Origin: Merluccius polli
Lineage: Eukaryota > Chordata > Actinopteri > Gadiformes > Merlucciidae
Length of the DNA: 64,000 nucleotides
Assembly: GCA_030340625.1 (NCBI GenBank)
Contig: JAOPHQ010002012.1
Location: forward strand, 103,501 to 167,500
Reading direction: 5' to 3'
Below are positions 23,186 through 60,528 of the stretch, piece by piece (the first letter of the stretch is position 1; each line of letters opens with the position of its first letter). Below the pieces are notes generated by a model, which did no database searches, was not told where the DNA came from, and saw nothing but the letters and a program-made list of their open reading frames with translations. A program made the translations under genes and the position numbers.

Positions 23186-25240
23186 TCAAGGCAAGGCAAT
23201 TTTATTTATATAGCACATTTCATACAGGAGGCAGACTCAAAGTGCTTCACATAAAAACTTGTCATAAAATCAAATGAAATAATAAAATGAAATAAAAAAA
23301 GGAAAGAACAGTTACAAAAGGTTATAAAAAAATAACGATACAAAAAGTGCAGTTAAAAGTGCAATATAGTGAAGATTTAGCAGAAGGGAAAAGTGAACAT
23401 AAACGTTTTTAGTCGTGATTTAAAAGTAGTCAGAGTTGGCAAGTCTTTAGTCTTCAGGAAGTTTATTCCAGCTATTTGTTGCATAATAACTAAATCCTGC
23501 TTTCCCATGTTTTGTATTGACTCTGGTAACCATTAACAGATTGGTCCCAGATGATCTTAGCGGCCTAGCAGGCTTGTGTAGCGAAAGCATCAGTGATATA
23601 CTTCGGCCCTAAGCCATGTAGTGATTTATAGGTGAGCAGTAGCATTTTGAAGTCAATTCTCTGACACTGCAAGGATTTAAGAATTGGTGTAATGTGTTCA
23701 AATGTGTTGGTCTTTGGCAGCAGCATCCTGAACAAGCTGGAGCTGCCTAACAGCTTTTTTGGAAGACCTGCAAGGAGACCATTACAATAATCTAGCATAC
23801 TAGTAATAAAGGCATGTACAAGTTTTTTCTAGGTCTTGTGTAGGTCTTAGTATTGCTATGTTTTTAAGGTGATAGTAAGCCAATTTTGTTACTGTCTTGT
23901 CTTTTTTAGCACCAAAAACAATGATCTCAGAACATTTCAAAACAGCATAAAGGTATTCGAAGGATGGGAAATCAGCAAATGACATCTGTTTACCTTGAAA
24001 TACATTTTCAAATATAACAGCAACCCCTCCACCTCTTTTTCCAGATCTACATACATCCAAGAAGTTAAAGTTGGGAGGAGCTGTCTCAATCAGAATAGTT
24101 GCACTGTTATTTTGTTCCAACCATGTTTCAGTTAAAAACATAACATCTAGTTTAGAAGTGATAATAAGATCATTCACTAAAAATGATTTGTTAGCCAGAG
24201 ATCTAACATTAAGAGGACCCATCTTGATGGTGCTGTTGACAATGATCAGCTCCAAGGCCGATTTTGGTTCGCAGGGAATAGTTATTAAGTCTGGCCTGTT
24301 AGCAGTGTGTCGAAATTTCACCTTGTTTAATCTCATTGACGTAAGCAGGGGTTCAGCTGATTTTGTGAGATTTCCCTCGTGACACGTCTAAGGCTGAACC
24401 CCTTATCTTTTCAGTAGTTCCCAGGGCTGCTATCAATACTTCTGTTAGTGTGGAACACTCGATGAGGGGATGGGTGGAGCGGCGCCCTCCACTTGGTTGC
24501 TGGGGCGTGGGGGGGCTCAGGTGCCTGGAGTGGTGAAGGTCCACTCCATACCAAAAACGTCCTGCTTCTTAATTTCATTAGTGAAATCATAATGGGTGGA
24601 GGCGGTGGCGGGAGATGGGGTGGATCTGAGAGTTGTGGCGGAGGGAGGGTGGAGGGGGTGTTGTGGTTAAGGGAGGGTGGAGGGGGGGGGGGTGTTGTGG
24701 CTAAGGGAGGGTGGGGGGGGGGGGGGTGTTGTGGCTAAGGGAGGGTGGAGAGTGAAGGTCATCGTCGATGGGGGGAGGGGGAAAGGGGGTGGCTGCTGAC
24801 ATCGCCAATGGAGAGGGCATGGGCTGCGGTACATTGTTCAAGGCCTGTGCTCTGACTGTGGCCTTTGTGTCAGACTGGGGTGGGCTAGATGGGTGGGAAA
24901 GCGAGAATAGAACATTGTCCCTTAATAGTCCTGAGCCGAACCTGTTTGCATGGAGGCAGTCTGCTTTGAAAAGATATTTGCGCCACCTGAACAAACGAAA
25001 ATTGTCAATAAAGTTCCTTCCTCTTTCATTGCAGACTCTGGAAAGCCACGTATTCAGTCCAAGTAGACGACTGAACGTATATCATTCCCCTATCAACTGT
25101 GTGGGGTCCACTGATGAATGATTTAATGTATAATTTGTCCAGTGTGTCTAAGAGTTCAGTGAAATCCCACTTTGATTGTTCTCTGCGAATGTCATTGAAT
25201 CCTGTATGCAATGATCTGAGCCATTTTCGGATTTTCCGAT
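23186..25240 (-). mobile_element. Internally deleted LINE (esterase ORF1, endonuclease, RT tail)
   Basis: Read 5' to 3' on the minus strand: 25211-25026 and 24994-24900 carry HTGFNDIRREQSKWDF, ISGPHTVDRG and RRKYLFKADCLH-like strings (here RWRKYLFKADCLHANRFG), typical of the esterase-like ORF1 of CR1/L2-group LINEs. 24336-23810 encodes an AP-endonuclease start (GPLNVRSLANK, then LDVMFLTETWL and GKRGGGVAVIF). 23798-23565 jumps to the end of the reverse transcriptase (LDYCNGLLAGLP, ILKSLQCQRIDFKMLLLTYK). The RT core is missing and the parts are frameshifted. The 3' end is the shared ttatatagcacatttcatac region at about 23205. Confidence 0.85.
24590..24760. repeat. G-rich variable tandem repeat inside the LINE
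   Basis: Units of roughly 35 bp built on gttgtggctaagggagggtg with G runs of variable length (about 24678-24688 and 24713-24726). They sit between the esterase and endonuclease parts. Confidence 0.8.
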
Positions 25241-25398
25241 ATAGTTGTGGTTAACTTCTGATTAACATCACTGACCCGTCGCACCTGGGAAGCAATATGT
25301 TTTATATTTCACAATTTATTCACCCATTTATAAATTCCTATATTTATTCATTATTTGTATTGATTTTTTTTAAAATAAATACATTTGTTTATTTAATT

Positions 25399-25750
25399 TT
25401 GGCACATTTGGTATTTCATAATAACACAGGTTTAATAAATAAATAAATGTTATTAATAAATAAATTAAAACATAATTTTTTTTTTTTAATAAGTTAAAAA
25501 TAAATAATAATAAACTCATATATGATACTCTATGATACTCAAACTCCATACATATATATATATTAGATTTATTTTTATGACATAGGCTACTATAAACATC
25601 TTTGGCACATTTGGTATTAACACAGGTTTAATAAAAAAATACAAAATAAAAAAACAGATAAATAAATAAATGTTATTAATAAATAAATGAATAACATACA
25701 GTCATAGATGATACTCTATGATACTCAAACTCCATACATATATATTATAT
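25399..25750. repeat. Direct duplication of an AT-rich block
   Basis: The sequence at about 25400-25562 recurs at about 25600-25747. Both contain aacacaggtttaataaa, aaatgttattaataaataaa and then gatactctatgatactcaaa with ctccatacatatatat. The copies differ by small indels. Confidence 0.85.
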
Positions 25751-25832
25751 GTATTTATATAACATACTTTAAACCAATCTTTGCTTTAAACATCTTTGTT
25801 GTTACCAACCCAACGTCAAGGAGCTGCGTGGT

Positions 25833-25852
25833 TCTCGCGAGATCTCGCGAGA
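25833..25852. promoter_or_regulatory. arl6ip5: Two abutting TCTCGCGAGA palindromes in the arl6ip5 promoter
   Basis: 25833-25842 and 25843-25852 are both the perfect palindrome TCTCGCGAGA, back to back, 98 bp upstream of the start codon. This CGCG element is a known motif of vertebrate CpG-island promoters and a reported binding site of BANP. It therefore probably marks the arl6ip5 promoter. Function here is inferred from the motif and position. Confidence 0.72.
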
Positions 25853-25853
25853 T

Positions 25854-25880
25854 CCCCCCCCCCCCCCCCCCCCCCCCCCC
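25854..25880. repeat. C27 run in the arl6ip5 promoter/5' UTR
   Basis: 27 consecutive C between the palindromes and the start codon. The length should be treated as uncertain. Confidence 0.92.
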
Positions 25881-25949
25881 GCCGCCCCTCCACCGTGATC
25901 TCCCTCCGCGTCCTGTAGCTGTCAGACCAGCAGACCCTCGCGGACCATC

Positions 25950-26139
25950 ATGGCCAGGCTGGAGCTGACCCCGCTGCGGCCCTGGGACGACTTCTTCCCG
26001 GGCCAGGACCGCTTCTCCAGACCGGACCACAGAGACCTGGCCAAGTGGAACAACAGGGTCATCAACAACCTCCTCTACTACCAGACTAACTACATCGCCA
26101 TGGCCGTCGCGGTCTTCCTCCTGGTCGGGTGAGTCCATT

Positions 26140-26187
<48 letters not shown>

Positions 26188-26845
26188 CTCGCGCAGCGTC
26201 ACGGTGACAAGTGACGTGGCGCGAGACGCGTCTTGCTGGACTCCTCTGTCGTCCATTTGCACTTTAAACACACTTTAAGCCTCACGTCTGAGCGCTGTGG
26301 GCCGTGACTTGGCATCCTGACTCCGGCGGATCTTGGCTTGTGGGTTTATCTAACTTCCGCATGGGCTTAAAAGTTTCCCCAAAGTGCCTCTAAACCCTCT
26401 AAAACCTGGACCCGGGGCGGGTTTTGGTGATGTTACCATAACATCATGGGCAACATGGTGATGTTTAGCACAGGTCGCTGCATTGTTGGCAACAAGGGAG
26501 TTGAGTTGGACATGAGGATCCTAAAAATAGGAGCCTCATAGTTTGGCTAGGGGGGGGATGACATCTCGTTGCCATGGTTACTAAGCTCCGTCCAGTCCAG
26601 CCAGCTGGCGCTTCGATGGTGATGCTGATGATAGTGAACACATGAGGTGACGTCATTTCCCCAACAGGACTTCCCCTTTTACGCCAAGTCCAGAAAAAAA
26701 GATACTCTGAAAAACTTATCTAAACTAATCAGTCCAAAGGTTGGGCTCATCACCAGCTAACGATCAATAGCGTTTTTGTCGATTAAAGCTGATTTAAGGC
26801 CACACATCCAAATTCACCTACTTTACATGAGCAGAAGCAGAATAC

Positions 26846-26918
<73 letters not shown>

Positions 26919-28603
26919 CAAGGTTAGACGCTGTTTCTCGATGCTTTAAAGCCTAAACCCATCTGTTCACCAGCTGGCTGGAGCTGATTCATGTGCTATG
27001 ATATGAGTGGATGAAATAAGAGCCGTCATCCAGGAGGTATCTTTGTGTGTATCTTTAGGCCGGTGACATGCATCAGCAGTCCCCAAACCTCCCTCGCCAT
27101 GTGACTATGACCGCCGAGAGTCACCGGATTTGAGAGTCACCTGATTTACATATTATGATTCTCTCTCTATCTCGCACACGCACACACACACACGCACACA
27201 CACGCAATGTCATTACAACTGTGATCGTTACTCATGACCACACTTGTGCAGCTGTTGGACATTGTGAAAGATCAGACCATCAGACCATTGTGAAATTGTA
27301 CAATTGTTCATTTGTGTGTGTAGCCATATTGATTGTCTTTTCTTGCGTTTGTATTTTTCTCGCATGGTTTGTGTCTGACTGCAGTCCAAATTGCCCCTCA
27401 GGTACATTAAAGACCCCTCTACTAGGCCTACATCGTGAAGGACTTTAATAATAGGCCAACCGATAACATGATATCATTGGTCAGGCATATATTTGCTAGC
27501 TCATTCTGGAAATGTAGTTAATAATCATCAGGAGTCATTTGTCTATCTATAAACCTCGATAGTAGTTTGCATTTCTTTTGGAGTTTAGCATTATATCACA
27601 TTATATCATAGACATGCAGTTGCCATGTTGTTGCACTGATCGCATCAGGCCGCTAGGTGGCGCCACTCACCACCGTAACGTTGTTCCAGTCGAGAGGCAG
27701 AAGTGACGGTTGGTTTTCTGACCCATATGTTTGCCCATATGTCGTCCACCTGCAGGTTCCTGAACCCGGTGGGGATGTTCATGGGGATGGCCGTGGTGGC
27801 GGCCGTCTTCATCGGCTCGGTCTGGGCCGGAGACAATAGAGCGGTCATCAGGAACTTCAAGAAGCAGAACCCTGCGGCGTTCGTGGTCGCCGTCATGGTG
27901 GTCAGCTACATGCTGATGTCTCTGGTGGGAGGCGTCATGGTCTTCATGTCGGGAATCACTTTCCCTCTGGCCAGTAAGTTAACAGTCAATAGTTGAAAAC
28001 TACCAAGAAGTCCGTGTAAATACACACAAGTCCCTCTTTTGGCTGTGCACCATTTTAAATATTTGTATCTTATTTCTGGAGTATGTTCAATTCCAAATGT
28101 ATATACTGGGACTATATTGTATTATACTTTGGATTTGAAAATAGTTTGAAATCATCTGTCAATTGGAAACAACAAACAGACAAGCAAAAGTGTTATGACA
28201 TTCCTCCAAAACATTTGAGTAAAGGTTTTTTTTGCAGTGTAGCTCTTTTTTTCCTCAGACTATGTTGGTTTCTCTACGCAGGGTTACTGCAGTTTGCCTT
28301 CAACAAGGCTCTCTCTGGGTTTTTTTTCCCTCTATTTTGTTATTCAGTGTTTTCAAGTTTTGGCGGCAGATAAAGCGATTTGCCTAACAGGAGCCACCTT
28401 GCGTGCATCTGTCTGCTTGCCTTGCAGTGATGTTTGCACACGCTTCGTTTCGCCTGCGCAACATGAAGAACAAACTGGAGAACAAGATCGAGGGCGCCGG
28501 GTTGAAGAAGTCACCCATGGGCATCCTACTGGAGGCTCTGGGTCAACAGGAGGAGAACCTCCAGAAAATACAAACCTTCCTGGAAGCCAAGCTGAAGGAG
28601 TGA
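25950..28603 (+). CDS. arl6ip5: PRA1-family membrane protein (ARL6-interacting protein 5, PRAF3/JWA)
   Basis: Three coding exons, 25950-26128, 27756-27973 and 28428-28603, give 190 residues (188 in human). The protein sits in ER and Golgi-side membranes; mammalian ARL6IP5 (GTRAP3-18) restrains ER exit of the glutamate transporter EAAC1 and binds Arl6ip1/Arl6. The N-terminus LTPLRPWDDFFPGQDRF and KWNNRVINNLLYYQTNY are the PRA1 domain start. Hydrophobic segments follow at about 48-62, 65-84 and 103-135. The C-terminal helix includes RLRNMKNKLENKIEG and KKSPMGILLEAL. Splice phases are 2 and 1, with donors gtgagt and gtaagt. Two paralogues may exist in teleosts and I cannot say which this is. Its plus-strand orientation is convergent with frmd4b. 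Confidence 0.95.
26142..26186. repeat. G45 run just inside arl6ip5 intron 1
   Basis: 45 consecutive G start 14 bases after the exon 1 boundary (26128). In the nascent transcript this is an uninterrupted G tract next to the donor gtgagt. Confidence 0.93.
26849..26913. repeat. (TA)n microsatellite in arl6ip5 intron 1
   Basis: About 65 bp of uninterrupted TA. Confidence 0.96.
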
Positions 28604-28619
28604 TGAGACACGGATATTA

Positions 28620-28655
<36 letters not shown>

Positions 28656-28795
28656 CCACACTCCACCACTTCAGTGTTTGGACAACAGACTTGGAACAAA
28701 GAGCAGTTATGATTCTCGTGTTGCACACGGTACTAAACTCAAGGCAAATAATGCATGTAGTATGAGTTAGTATTTGCGTGCGTGTGTGTGTGTGT

Positions 28796-28847
<52 letters not shown>

Positions 28848-29357
28848 ATGTGGGGGTGTCTGTGGGTGTGTTTTGTATGTATTCAGGTGTGTGTGTGTAT
28901 TTATGTTTGAGTGACAGGGTTGTTACCTGAAGGGCTTTAGGTTGTTCTCAGGGTATCGCCTCACCCAGGACCTGTCGAGGCACCTCTCTCCACTGTTAGA
29001 CATCTCAGACTATTTTGTCACTTTACTGGCATCATGTACCCTATTTACTATTTTGTTGCATTTCAAACCTATTCCTGGTGACACCTGGCTCATTGTGAAA
29101 TCTAATCCAATGGAATCTCGATTTTGAAAAGCGGCACACGTCTGTCACTGAAGAAGTCCTGCAGATAGGGATATTAACAGTGGTTTTATTTGTGAACGTT
29201 ACTCGACTATGAAAACATTTTGTATCAGCGGTCTGGAATGTGCTGAAGGAAACCAGAATGATGAAGACAATACAGATCTGAAAACACGGTGGTCTCTTTG
29301 GTCTTTGTGTACAATTGTTTTTATCTCAAGGGAGATAGAGGGATAAAAGTAAAGGGC
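28604..29357 (+). other. arl6ip5: arl6ip5 3' UTR region with CA and GT repeats
   Basis: A (CA)n tract at 28621-28652 begins 18 bases after the stop codon. A longer GT tract lies at about 28783-28846. No clear AATAAA was located, so the transcript end is not defined. Confidence 0.5.
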
Positions 29358-29615
29358 TTAAAGGGCCCCTATTTTACCACCAGGTGTGATGCCGATTAGC
29401 GACCTGTGACATCACAAGTGGGCACGTCCTATCTAGACCAGTCTACCAGCCTACCCAGTGGACTGTACCAACTGGCAGGCTCGTCTTCCCATCATACATC
29501 TGGGTTTGACACTCCGACTTGTGATGTCACTAGAGGGTAGCGACAACCCGACTTCGAAACGGCTTTGTAATGGCTAATCACACTCACACCCGGTGGTAAA
29601 GTAGGGGCCCTTTAA
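29358..29615. mobile_element. piggyBac-like MITE with TTAA ends
   Basis: TTAA at 29358-29361 and 29612-29615 bracket terminal inverted repeats that begin AGGGCCCCTA and continue TTTACCACC, differing at one base over about 20. TTAA target duplication is the mark of piggyBac-type elements. The 250-bp interior has no coding capacity and contains further near-palindromic blocks (cacaagtgggcacg and cgacttgtgatgtcac). Confidence 0.8.
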
Positions 29616-30097
29616 AATGCACCACACCCACGACCCGGGGCCTATAAATCCGAGAGGGGACCGGAGTGCATTCGTTCCAACGGAGCCTTCAAAGGAGACC
29701 AGGGGTCCTGACCCATGGCCCGTCAGTACTCCCACCGGCCCCTCACACTGGCTTTATCTCGACAGCGGCCCCCAGGGCTGATGGATGTGTTAACTTTGTT
29801 GTAGGCCTACACACCGTCTCTCTCTCTCTACCTCTCCCACTCCCTCTCCCTCCCTCCTCTACTTGTCCCAATGCTAATCAATGGTTCTGCTGTATGGGCT
29901 GCAGTAGAAGATTACAGCCGAGGCGGGAGAGAGAGAGAGAGAGAGAGAGGGGGAGAGAGAGAGAGAGAGGGGGGAGAGAGATAATGGGGGAGAGCGAGTG
30001 CTGTCGAGCGGTGACGAAGTGGATCCATCTGCACGACGTGACTCACCCCAGTGCCCCCCCCACCTCCCCCCACCCAACACCACCATCATCATCATCA

Positions 30098-30128
<31 letters not shown>

Positions 30129-30724
30129 AAAAAAAAAAGCAGTTGCTGTGTCAGCACTCCTGGCCGTTTCTGATTGGACTCCATTTGAAATCGACTGCAG
30201 ATAGTTGTGGGTGCAGCGGGTGTGACGGCAGCAGCTGTGCGTCCGGACCGTCTATGTACTGTACGCTCCGCGCTGTTTGTTGTGTAAGCAGCAGCGCTCG
30301 CAGATGGCCAACAGGTGACGTTAAAGCGCTGAGTCAAAACCCTCCAGCAAATAAATAAACCGATTCATATACTGTAGTTCCTATTTATTCCGTTTCCCCC
30401 CCCCCCCCCCCCCCCCCCCGAGACGTACTACGTTTGACGTGGCGTCTCGTTATGCGGCTGTTGATGGTGTGCGCCAGACTGAGGCGGCTCACACAGTGTG
30501 TGTGTGTGTGTATGTGTGAATGTGGGCGTTTTGGGGGGGAGAGAGAGAGTAAGGTCACGGTGTGTGTGTGTGCTCAGGTGGTGGAGGAGAGAGGGGAGGG
30601 GAGCGGAGGGGAGGACAAGAGAGGGGCCACATGAAGTAGAAAAGATCCCGCCGCGGGGCTTTCTCCTGAGGCGTGTCCTCTCCAGAAGAACCTCATCCAT
30701 GCTGTTGCGCAACCTAGTGGAGTG

Positions 30725-30764
<40 letters not shown>

Positions 30765-30839
30765 GACCTCAAGGTTAGTTCTGCAAAGGGTACAGAAGAG
30801 GCCCTTGTTCAATCCTCCTTTGACAGCTGTGTTGACTAT

Positions 30840-30931
<92 letters not shown>

Positions 30932-33160
30932 CTAACAGGTTTGGGCCTCGGAGCATGCTTCTGCAACAGACAAGCGGTTCTTGGCACGGCCTTCTGCTCC
31001 GATACAGTTGCTACTCCTTCAGCATGTCTTAAACAGCATGTCGAGTGAAACTGACATTTAGGCCTTTTTTATTTCGGCGTTTCACCACAATCCAAACCAT
31101 GCCAGGTGACAAATGAAAAAAAACAACAACTAGAAAGTACCATCTACTTAACCCTTCGCATCGCAACTCGTAGACGGGCGGCGTAATGCCCTTAACTCCA
31201 ACACCTGTCTCTTTATTTTCTTAACACCGAGGGTAAAAGCTGCCATAGTTCAACACGCAAGGCTGCTCACTTAAGCGCACTTAAACCAAGGATCTGACCC
31301 CAAGCAACCCCCAACCCCCCCCCCCTCCCACACACACACACACCTCGCTACACTGGTTAGCTGCTCTTCTCACACTGACAATCTGGTCTTGTGTGAGTGG
31401 GTCCGGCTGCTGCTGCTGCATATTCAGACATCATATACAGTATATATTTAGATTTGCACCTCACCATTTTCCTCTAATGTGTGGCCCTTACTGTAGCCGC
31501 TACCGAGGCATTGTGTATTGTTTTGGAGCTGCGTTATTCGATACCAACCGTTATCGGGTCACATTTCTGCCTGTACATATGGCTATTGTACTGATTTACT
31601 GACACTCTTCCTGTTAGTGTTTGTGTTTATTTGTACAGTTACAATCTATACATCCGCTCCTCTCCTCCTACTGCAACCGCCGCACAATCATTTCTCTCAG
31701 GAATAAATGACGTAACGTCTTATCTTATCCCACAGCCGACCTTAGAGCTGACAAGGTTAGAGCCTCACAAGGAGAGCTGTGCAACCTGGAGACGGCTGGT
31801 GCCTTTGACCAAAGGTTTCACATCATGTGACAACCCCCCCCCCCCCCCCCTTCAACGGCTAAGCCAGCGATAACCCCCTTAACGCTGTCTGGACAGGGAG
31901 CGAAACGTGTCCGATCACGGGACAAAGCCGCCAAAGCGTCCGAGCCTTTAGCAGTTGTTTGTCGCCGGGTGGCGTTCGCCCAACGCGGGCGTACAGTGAC
32001 ACCGCGCAACAGAGGGTGCGACTGTGCTTGCTTGTCGTATCGCAAATGCTAATCTGCGGTGTGACATCGGGCGCGTCGCGTTATGTTTGAAATGGGGGGG
32101 GTGGCACATAGGGGCGCGTTGTTTGCAGAGCCACATCTCAGCCAGCCAAAAGGGAGCAGCCTCCCCCCGAGGCGCGCGTTGCAGCTGGCGTCGGAGCAGC
32201 GGGGCTGAAGGACAGACGGGAGACGGCCGGGGCCTCCGTCTCCTTTCTACTGCGCGAGGTTCGCGTCCAGCCTGGAATCATCATAACAGAGGGAGAGACA
32301 GACAGAGGGAGAGACGGACAGGGGGAGAGACGGACAGAGTGACGTGCACAGAGAGAGAGAACAGGACTGAATGCAGCTGCTGTACAACTGGTTACCGGTG
32401 TGCTGTGTAGCGATGGGACGGCCTCACTTGCAGAAGTTTGCTGTGTGTAATTAGAGGCAGGGAAGGGAGGGCTAGATGGGAGGGGAAATGAGGTGAGGGG
32501 TCGGGGGTCGGTGGGGGGTGGGGGGGGTGTGGGGGAGCAGGAGGCCTGAGGACGTGTCGAACAGCTTCTCTACATGGACGCCCATGGTGAGGGCTGTGTT
32601 GTCAGTCTTTCCCAGGGATGACACAAGAGGAGTTTATGGGCCGCGGAGGGCGTGTCGCGTTTTAAAGACCAGTTTGGTTGCTTTTTACGGCTCAAGAGAC
32701 TCAAAAACCCGCCAGTGGAAACACCTCGGAATCAAGTTTGCCGAACTGAAGATTTACTGGGTTGTCATTTTGACTCACTAATCTCACAGGCATAATGTTG
32801 ATATATCAACGCTTAAAGCTACAACAAAAGGTGAAAAGGCAATAAGAATAGGTTAAAAAGAAACCTGCTCCCTCCTGCGAAGGCAGGCTATAACCCCCAC
32901 CACGAAAAACAAATGGGACTTGAGATCAATCGGCCATTTCAACAAAGCCCTTTTAAGTGGTGACCATTGTTCCACTTCAGACCATTTCACTAATGGAATT
33001 AGGCCAATACGCAATTCAATTACCTAATGTAATGGATTTAGGATTAAATCCTGTGTTTTACCAATTAGATGGGAGTCCATTAACAACATAAGCACCCTTT
33101 TCCTTAGGACATTTATAAAAGAAAAATAATGAACATAAATATAAGATCTGTTGATGATTT
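29616..33160. other. Intergenic stretch between arl6ip5 and frmd4b
   Basis: Dominated by simple repeats: GA at about 29929-29980, C21 then A20 at 30098-30138, C23 at about 30397-30419, CA at 30728-30762 and 30841-30929, C18 near 31833-31850, and GA/GACA at 32290-32360. CpG-rich blocks occur near 30200-30330 and 31870-32280. I found no exon of LMOD3 or any other recognisable gene. Confidence 0.55.
30841..30929. repeat. (CA)n microsatellite
   Basis: 89 bp of uninterrupted CA. Confidence 0.97.
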
Positions 33161-33181
33161 GTTCCAAATGCTTAGATTTTT

Positions 33182-34307
33182 TTTATTCAAACAATTCAAC
33201 AATGTAATTGTAAAAATTACTAAGAACCAGCTTAAAAAATTGATTGTTTACTATATATTACATGTTTTTTTATACAGGCTATGAAACAAAACCAATGTAT
33301 TTACAATACCAACATGTACATACAGCTTTATATAAAAAGAAAAAAACACAGGTCCATGGATTCCAGCATGGATACAACAAGCTTGTTAGAAAAAAAAACT
33401 CTTTTAAATTGGGGTCTTTTTTTGCTTGATTTTTTTTACAGCCGAGTTTCACCTGTGACAAAAAAAAGCACCTGTAAGTATTACTAAAAATCCCAGATGG
33501 TATTTGGCAGGACTGTGTTATATAATCGTTTGATACTGAGAAAGGCGAGAATACTTTTGTAAATGGATCTCACGCTGTCCACAGTCACACTGGTACACAC
33601 AGCGGTGCATCAGCTGCAGGCCAACAGGATGAGCTGTTGTCCATGGTTAATACATCTCTTGAATCCTTCATTTTAAAATAGCACCCTGGCAGCCATTGAT
33701 CCTTCATGCGGTCTGTGCAAGAGGCAGAGACGAGGGGGGGGGGGGGGTTGTAATTGTTACGAGGCTCAGTATATCCAACTTAAAGGGATGGTTCGTTGTC
33801 CTTAATTTATAGATCTATATACACACATAAAACACAGAGAAAAAAACCCTCTGGATTTGGGTTCAGGAAGTGCACAGCCTGCCTCCTCCGGTTCCTCTCA
33901 CTGCTCCACAAAGTCCCAGGAGGGCCAACCCAGGTGAGGCCCAGGTGAGGCCCAGGCGAGGCCCTCCATACACAACACAACAAGTGCCATTGACCGACAA
34001 ACACCCCCACGGCTCGGCACCGACGCTAGCACCACGACAGCCTGTAGGTTGCTTGTTTTGTCTTGTTTGTTTGTTTGTGTGTGTTTTTTAGTTGTTTTTT
34101 TTAAGTACGTGCGCCCACCAAGACCCGGGTCGGTATATTCCTCTTTGTTTTGTCTTCAGGTTCATTAAAAAAAAACAAAAAAAACAAAACCTAAAAAGTA
34201 TTTCCGTGATTCTTCTTGATTCTTTGGGTCGCCCTTAACCGGAAAAACAGGTAAGTGCAGTCTAAGGCACAGCAACGTTAAGTGTGTGAGAGTTCACCGC
34301 CGGCTGA
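33182..34307 (-). other. frmd4b: Probable frmd4b 3' UTR
   Basis: AT-rich sequence directly downstream (minus strand) of the frmd4b stop at 34308. A minus-strand AATAAA lies at 33182-33187 and could be the polyadenylation signal; transcript data would be needed to place the end. Confidence 0.4.

Positions 34308-60528
<26,221 letters not shown>

Noticed and set aside
30498..31032. Open frames of His-Thr or Cys-Val repeats here and at 15740, 22086, 47526, 49204 and 54731
   Set aside because: Translations of (CA)n/(GT)n microsatellites.
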